DNA of 10,033 nt from Bacteroidales bacterium (lineage in GTDB: Bacteria > Bacteroidota > Bacteroidia > Bacteroidales > ML635J-15), in contig JAQVEY010000055.1 in the NCBI GenBank assembly GCA_028697515.1, forward strand, positions 1-10,033. The letters run 5' to 3'. The first letter of the stretch is position 1, and every line of letters starts with the position of its first letter. Of this stretch, positions 7,518-10,033 are shown piece by piece. Under the pieces are notes generated by a model. It searched no databases, had not been told where the DNA came from, and saw only the letters and a list, made by a program, of their open reading frames with translations. Both the position numbers and the translations under genes were made by a program.

Positions 7518-8315
7518 ATGATTTACGAAGGAAATTTAAAGAAAATGAGAACGATTCATGAGAGTCCAGTAAAATATTATTTGACTCTGGGAGAAGAAGA
7601 AATCAACATGAATAGTTTAATTGGGAAACAAGTCAATATAAATTATAATGGTCGTATAAATTGTATTAGGTGTAATGCATTAACACAAAAAAGCTTTCAT
7701 CAAGGCTACTGTTATTCTTGTTTTATTAGTTCACCGGAATGTGATGCAGGAGTATTGAATCCCGAAAAAGATCGGGCGCATCTTGGGATTAGTCGCGATA
7801 TGGAGTGGGCAAAGCAAAACTCTTTGATAGACCATTATGTATATTTGGCTATAACAGGGAACTTAAAGGTTGGAGTCACCAGACATACTCAAATTCCGTT
7901 CAGATGGATTGACCAGGGTGCAATTAAAGCCATCAAATTGGCAAAAACCCCATATCGATATCTAGCAGGGGTTATAGAAGTTGAGTTGAAAAAACATGTG
8001 TCTGACAAAACAAACAAAAATAAAATGCTGTTGACAAAAGACGCTGATTTAGAATTGGTTGGATTGAAAAATGATATAGCTGAAAAATTACCCATAGACC
8101 TTAAGAAATACATAAGTTTTGATAATACAATTTGTAGAATAATTTATCCTTATGATTACAATATTCAGAACTTTAACAGCCTAAGCCTAGATAAAACTCC
8201 ATCAATAAATGGAAGGATTATGGGCATTAAAGGGCAATATCTTATATTTGAAAATGGGGACATTTTAAATGTGCGTACGCATAATGGATATTTTATTAAT
8301 CTTGAAATTTTGTAA
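7518..8315 (+). CDS. DUF2797 family zinc-ribbon protein
   Basis: A 265-residue protein matching DUF2797. The start fits the family's opening (M-x3-G-x-L-K-K-M). A zinc-ribbon-like region has Cys49/Cys52 (CIRC) and Cys65/Cys68 (CYSC), plus Cys75. Next come the conserved AHLGISRDMEWA (87-98), then HYVYLAITGNLKVGVTRHTQIPFRWIDQGA (106-135), TPYRYLAGVIEVELKKH (144-160) and SDKTN. The C-terminus has the typical GIKGQYLIFENGDILNVRTHNGY closing domain. Family function is not known to me. The YVY ... LKVGVT ... RW ... E arrangement resembles a GIY-YIG nuclease core, and together with a zinc ribbon suggests nucleic-acid binding; that is inference. It lies 4 bp after the upstream gene and 5 bp before recX, so the three are probably one transcript. 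Confidence 0.88.
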   Translation: MIYEGNLKKMRTIHESPVKYYLTLGEEEINMNSLIGKQVNINYNGRINCIRCNALTQKSFHQGYCYSCFISSPECDAGVLNPEKDRAHLGISRDMEWAKQNSLIDHYVYLAITGNLKVGVTRHTQIPFRWIDQGAIKAIKLAKTPYRYLAGVIEVELKKHVSDKTNKNKMLLTKDADLELVGLKNDIAEKLPIDLKKYISFDNTICRIIYPYDYNIQNFNSLSLDKTPSINGRIMGIKGQYLIFENGDILNVRTHNGYFINLEIL

Positions 8316-8320
8316 AGTTT

Positions 8321-8788
8321 ATGAATACAGAACAATTTAACAAGATTCTAAGCAAGCTGCAAAAGTATTGCAGCAGCAGCGAAAAATGTAGTCAAGATGT
8401 TTTAGATTATATTTCTAAATATGAGTTAACACCTGAATTTAAAAATAATATTATTAAAAGCTTGATTTCTGAAAAATTTATTGATCACAAAAGATATGCT
8501 GCAGCCTTTGTAAACGATAAATTAAAGTTTAATAAATGGGGAAAGATTAAAATATATTATAATCTAAAACAGAAAAACATCGAAGAGAAACTTATACAAC
8601 AATCCTTACAACTTGTGTCAGAGACAGAATATAAAGAGATATTAATAACTCTTTTAAAGAATAAAATAAAAACAATTAAAGAGAAAGATAGAAACAAAAT
8701 TAAGGCTAGTTTATTAAGGTATTCGTATAGCAGGGGTTTTGAATATGAAGTAAGCGATAAGCTGATAGATTCGATTTTGGATAAATAA
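8321..8788 (+). CDS. recX: RecX regulatory protein
   Basis: A 155-residue helical cytoplasmic protein of the RecX family, which caps RecA filaments and modulates recombination and the SOS response. Visible family features are the N-terminal L-x3-YCSSSEKCSQDV helix-turn (13-27), the conserved SLISEKFIDHKRYAAAFVNDKLKFNKWGKIKI block (47-78), IYYNLKQKNI, and a C-terminal repeat of the same three-helix module ending in LLRYSYSRGFEYEV. Length is normal for the family. recA is not next to it here, unlike in many Proteobacteria; it sits behind the DUF2797 gene with a 5-bp gap. The -33 element of the prfB promoter overlaps its last codons. No Shine-Dalgarno is visible. Confidence 0.9.
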   Translation: MNTEQFNKILSKLQKYCSSSEKCSQDVLDYISKYELTPEFKNNIIKSLISEKFIDHKRYAAAFVNDKLKFNKWGKIKIYYNLKQKNIEEKLIQQSLQLVSETEYKEILITLLKNKIKTIKEKDRNKIKASLLRYSYSRGFEYEVSDKLIDSILDK

Positions 8789-8807
8789 TCAATTTGATTA
8801 ACTTTGC
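8776..8807 (+). promoter_or_regulatory. prfB promoter
   Basis: TTTG (8776-8779), exactly 19 bp, then TAACTTTGC (8799-8807) is a perfect match to the Bacteroidota vegetative promoter TTTG-N19-TAnnTTTG. The transcript would begin only a few bases before the ATG at 8820, giving a nearly leaderless mRNA. The -33 element lies inside the recX coding end. So prfB can be expressed independently of the upstream operon. Confidence 0.8.
8786..8800. repeat. 15-bp palindrome inside the prfB promoter spacer
   Basis: TAATCAATTTGATTA has 7-bp perfect arms around a single central base. It covers the recX stop codon and extends to the first two bases of the -7 element. Its position suits a repressor operator, but the sequence is AT-only except for one C/G pair, so chance is a real alternative. 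Confidence 0.35.
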
Positions 8808-8819
8808 AAAAAAGATTGA

Positions 8820-9912
8820 ATGATAACCATTGACAAGATAAAGGATTTAAAAAAGCGCACCGAAGCTTTGAGGAGGTATCTTTGACATTGATACAAAACG
8901 TGATTTTATAAAAGAAAAAACTGAGCAAACACAATCTTCAGAATTTTGGAATAATCCCGTAGAAGCTGAAAAGACACTTAAACAAATTAGTATAATAAAA
9001 AAATGGGTAATTGATTATGAAACCATTAATTCTTCAATTGAAGACTTGGAGGTTTTATTTGATTTTTATAAGGATGGTGACGTTAGTGAAGAAGAATTTG
9101 ACAAAGATTATTACAATTGTGAAAACTTAATTGAGAAATTAGAATTAAGGAACATGCTTGGGAAAGAGGAGGATATAATGTATGCTATTCTTACAATTAA
9201 TGCTGGTGCAGGTGGAACAGAGAGTAATGATTGGGCAGAAATGTTAGAAAGAATGTATTTAAGATATGCTGAAGAAAATGGCTATAATACGCAGATAATT
9301 GATCGTTTAGATGGCGATTTGGTTGGAATTAAGTCTGTTACTATAAGTTTTTCTGGGGATTATGCTTATGGCTATTTAAAGGGTGAAAACGGGGTTCACA
9401 GACTTGTTAGGTTATCGCCTTTTGATGCTGCACACAAAAGACATACTTCTTTTGCATCAGTTTTTGTATATCCTTTAGTTGATGATACAATTGTAATTGA
9501 AATTAATCCGGCCGATATCGAATTTGACACATATAGAAGTAGTGGTGCAGGTGGACAAAATGTAAATAAAGTGGAGACTGCTGTCAGGATAAAACACATT
9601 CCAACAGGTATAGTAATCGAAAATAGTGAAACAAGATCACAATTAAAAAATCGGGAAAACGCAATGCGTCTTTTGAAATCTCAATTGTATGATCTTGAAT
9701 TGAGAAAACAGCAAGACGAAAGAGACAAGGTCGAAGGGCAAAAACAAAAAATAGAGTGGGGGTCTCAAATTAGAAATTATGTATTACATCCATATAAATT
9801 AGTAAAAGATCTTCGTACAGGTCATGAAACTGGAAATACACAAGCAGTTTTAGACGGAAAAATAGAAGATTTCATCAAAGCATATTTAATGGAATTTGGT
9901 CAGCAGAATTAA
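8820..9912 (+). CDS. prfB: Peptide chain release factor 2, expressed by programmed +1 frameshift
   Basis: RF2 recognises UGA and UAA stop codons and triggers peptide release. Two frames make one protein. Codons 1-21 run from ATG 8820 to CTT 8880-8882, then an in-frame TGA (8883-8885). A +1 shift continues from GAC at 8884 to the TAA at 9912, giving 363 residues, the normal RF2 length. The signature motifs are SPF (199-201, stop-codon recognition), [14 protein letters not shown] (about 129-142) and [13 protein letters not shown] with GGQ at 244-246 (catalysis). The residue matching E. coli RF2 position 246 is Ser. Expression should be autoregulated: when RF2 is scarce, ribosomes pause at UGA and shift. 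It has its own promoter, converges on an rRNA operon, and ends 8 bp before that operon's terminator stem. Annotation as a 288-residue ORF from 9046 would miss the real N-terminus. Confidence 0.96.
8871..8886 (+). promoter_or_regulatory. prfB programmed +1 ribosomal frameshift site
   Basis: AGGAGGTATCTTTGAC contains all three known elements: an internal Shine-Dalgarno (AGGAGG, 8871-8876), three bases of spacing, the slippery CTT codon (8880-8882) and UGA followed by C (8883-8886), a weak termination context. It matches the classical E. coli site except AGGAGG for AGGGGG. The zero frame stops at 8885, and the +1 frame is open to 9912. Confidence 0.95.
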
Positions 9913-9913
9913 T

Positions 9914-9946
9914 AAAAAAAGCCTCTTGTAAAAAGATACAAGAGGC
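9914..9946 (-). terminator. Intrinsic terminator of the rRNA operon
   Basis: A 10-bp perfect stem GCCTCTTGTA (9921-9930) / TACAAGAGGC (9937-9946) has a 6-nt loop. On the minus strand it is followed by seven U residues (9920 down to 9914), the classic layout, and lies about 9 bp past the 5S rRNA 3' end. On the plus strand it is followed by A residues, so it is not a canonical terminator for prfB, though the stem could still protect the prfB mRNA end. Confidence 0.88.
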
Positions 9947-9954
9947 AAAAAGAT

Positions 9955-10033
9955 TGGCGGCGACCTACTCTCCCACAAAACGCAGTACCATCGGCGCGGA
10001 TGAGCTTAACTTCCGAGTTCGGGATGGGATCGG
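9955..10033 (-). rRNA. rrf: 5S ribosomal RNA, 3' portion (5' end outside window)
   Basis: The reverse complement reads CCGATCCCATCCCGAACTCG, then GGAAGTTAAGC, later GCCGATGGTACTGC, and ends with GGGAGAGTAGGTCGCCGCC. This is the conserved 5S core (loops B and C) and 3' half. About 79 of roughly 110 nt are present; the rest of the gene, and presumably 23S and 16S, lie beyond the right edge. The exact 3' end (9955 or 9956) is inferred from helix I convention. It is followed at once by the hairpin at 9914-9946. Confidence 0.92.

Noticed and set aside
8820..8885. Early in-frame stop suggesting prfB is a pseudogene or begins at TTG 9046
   Set aside because: The stop sits in the canonical RF2 frameshift site, and the +1 frame continues with normal RF2 N-terminal sequence. 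A start at 9046 would drop conserved residues.
7169..9599. Minus-strand open frames opposite the LPP20-like, DUF2797, recX and prfB genes
   Set aside because: They are short, antisense to well-supported genes, and hydrophobic only because the opposite strand is rich in Lys and Asn codons.
9921..9946. Hairpin as the prfB intrinsic terminator
   Set aside because: On the plus strand the stem is followed by A, not T. The U-tract exists only for minus-strand (5S rRNA) transcription.
1..10033. Mobile element, CRISPR array, prophage or defence system
   Set aside because: No transposase, integrase, regularly spaced repeats, terminal inverted repeats or target duplications were seen, and gene content is mainly conserved chromosomal.

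Overview
The window looks like ordinary chromosome of a member of the Bacteroidota. The DNA is AT-rich. One protein carries a C-terminal type IX secretion (T9SS) sorting domain, a hallmark of that phylum. None of the gene starts has a clear Shine-Dalgarno sequence. At least two genes are preceded by the Bacteroidota-type promoter pattern TTTG-N19-TAnnTTTG. I saw no insertion sequence, phage gene, CRISPR array or tRNA.

Layout, left to right. (1) The 3' end of clpX (+) enters from the left edge. (2) A bidirectional terminator hairpin separates it from hppA (-), a complete K+-dependent membrane pyrophosphatase whose sequence points to Na+ (possibly Na+ and H+) pumping. (3) A divergent intergenic region of about 230 bp contains an inverted repeat around the likely hppA promoter. 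(4) A two-gene unit (+) follows: a secreted thioredoxin-like protein with a T9SS sorting domain, overlapping by one base a small lipoprotein of unknown function. (5) A tightly packed run (+) starts from a recognisable promoter at 4117-4147: a D-2-hydroxyacid dehydrogenase, a DUF2148 putative Fe-S protein, an exported LPP20-like/NTF2-like protein, a DUF2797 zinc-ribbon protein and RecX. Gaps of 5, 37, 4 and 5 bp suggest one operon. (6) prfB (RF2) has its own near-ideal promoter and the classical programmed +1 frameshift at an early UGA. (7) A strong hairpin lies against the prfB stop. It is oriented to terminate an rRNA operon arriving on the minus strand, whose 5S rRNA 3' portion fills the right edge.

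The genes are mostly housekeeping: proteolysis, PPi-driven ion pumping, a dehydrogenase, recombination control and translation termination. Less-characterised envelope and secreted proteins are interspersed. I did not find a new multi-gene system. The least understood parts are the T9SS thioredoxin/lipoprotein pair, the DUF2797 protein next to recX, and the regulatory architecture of prfB.
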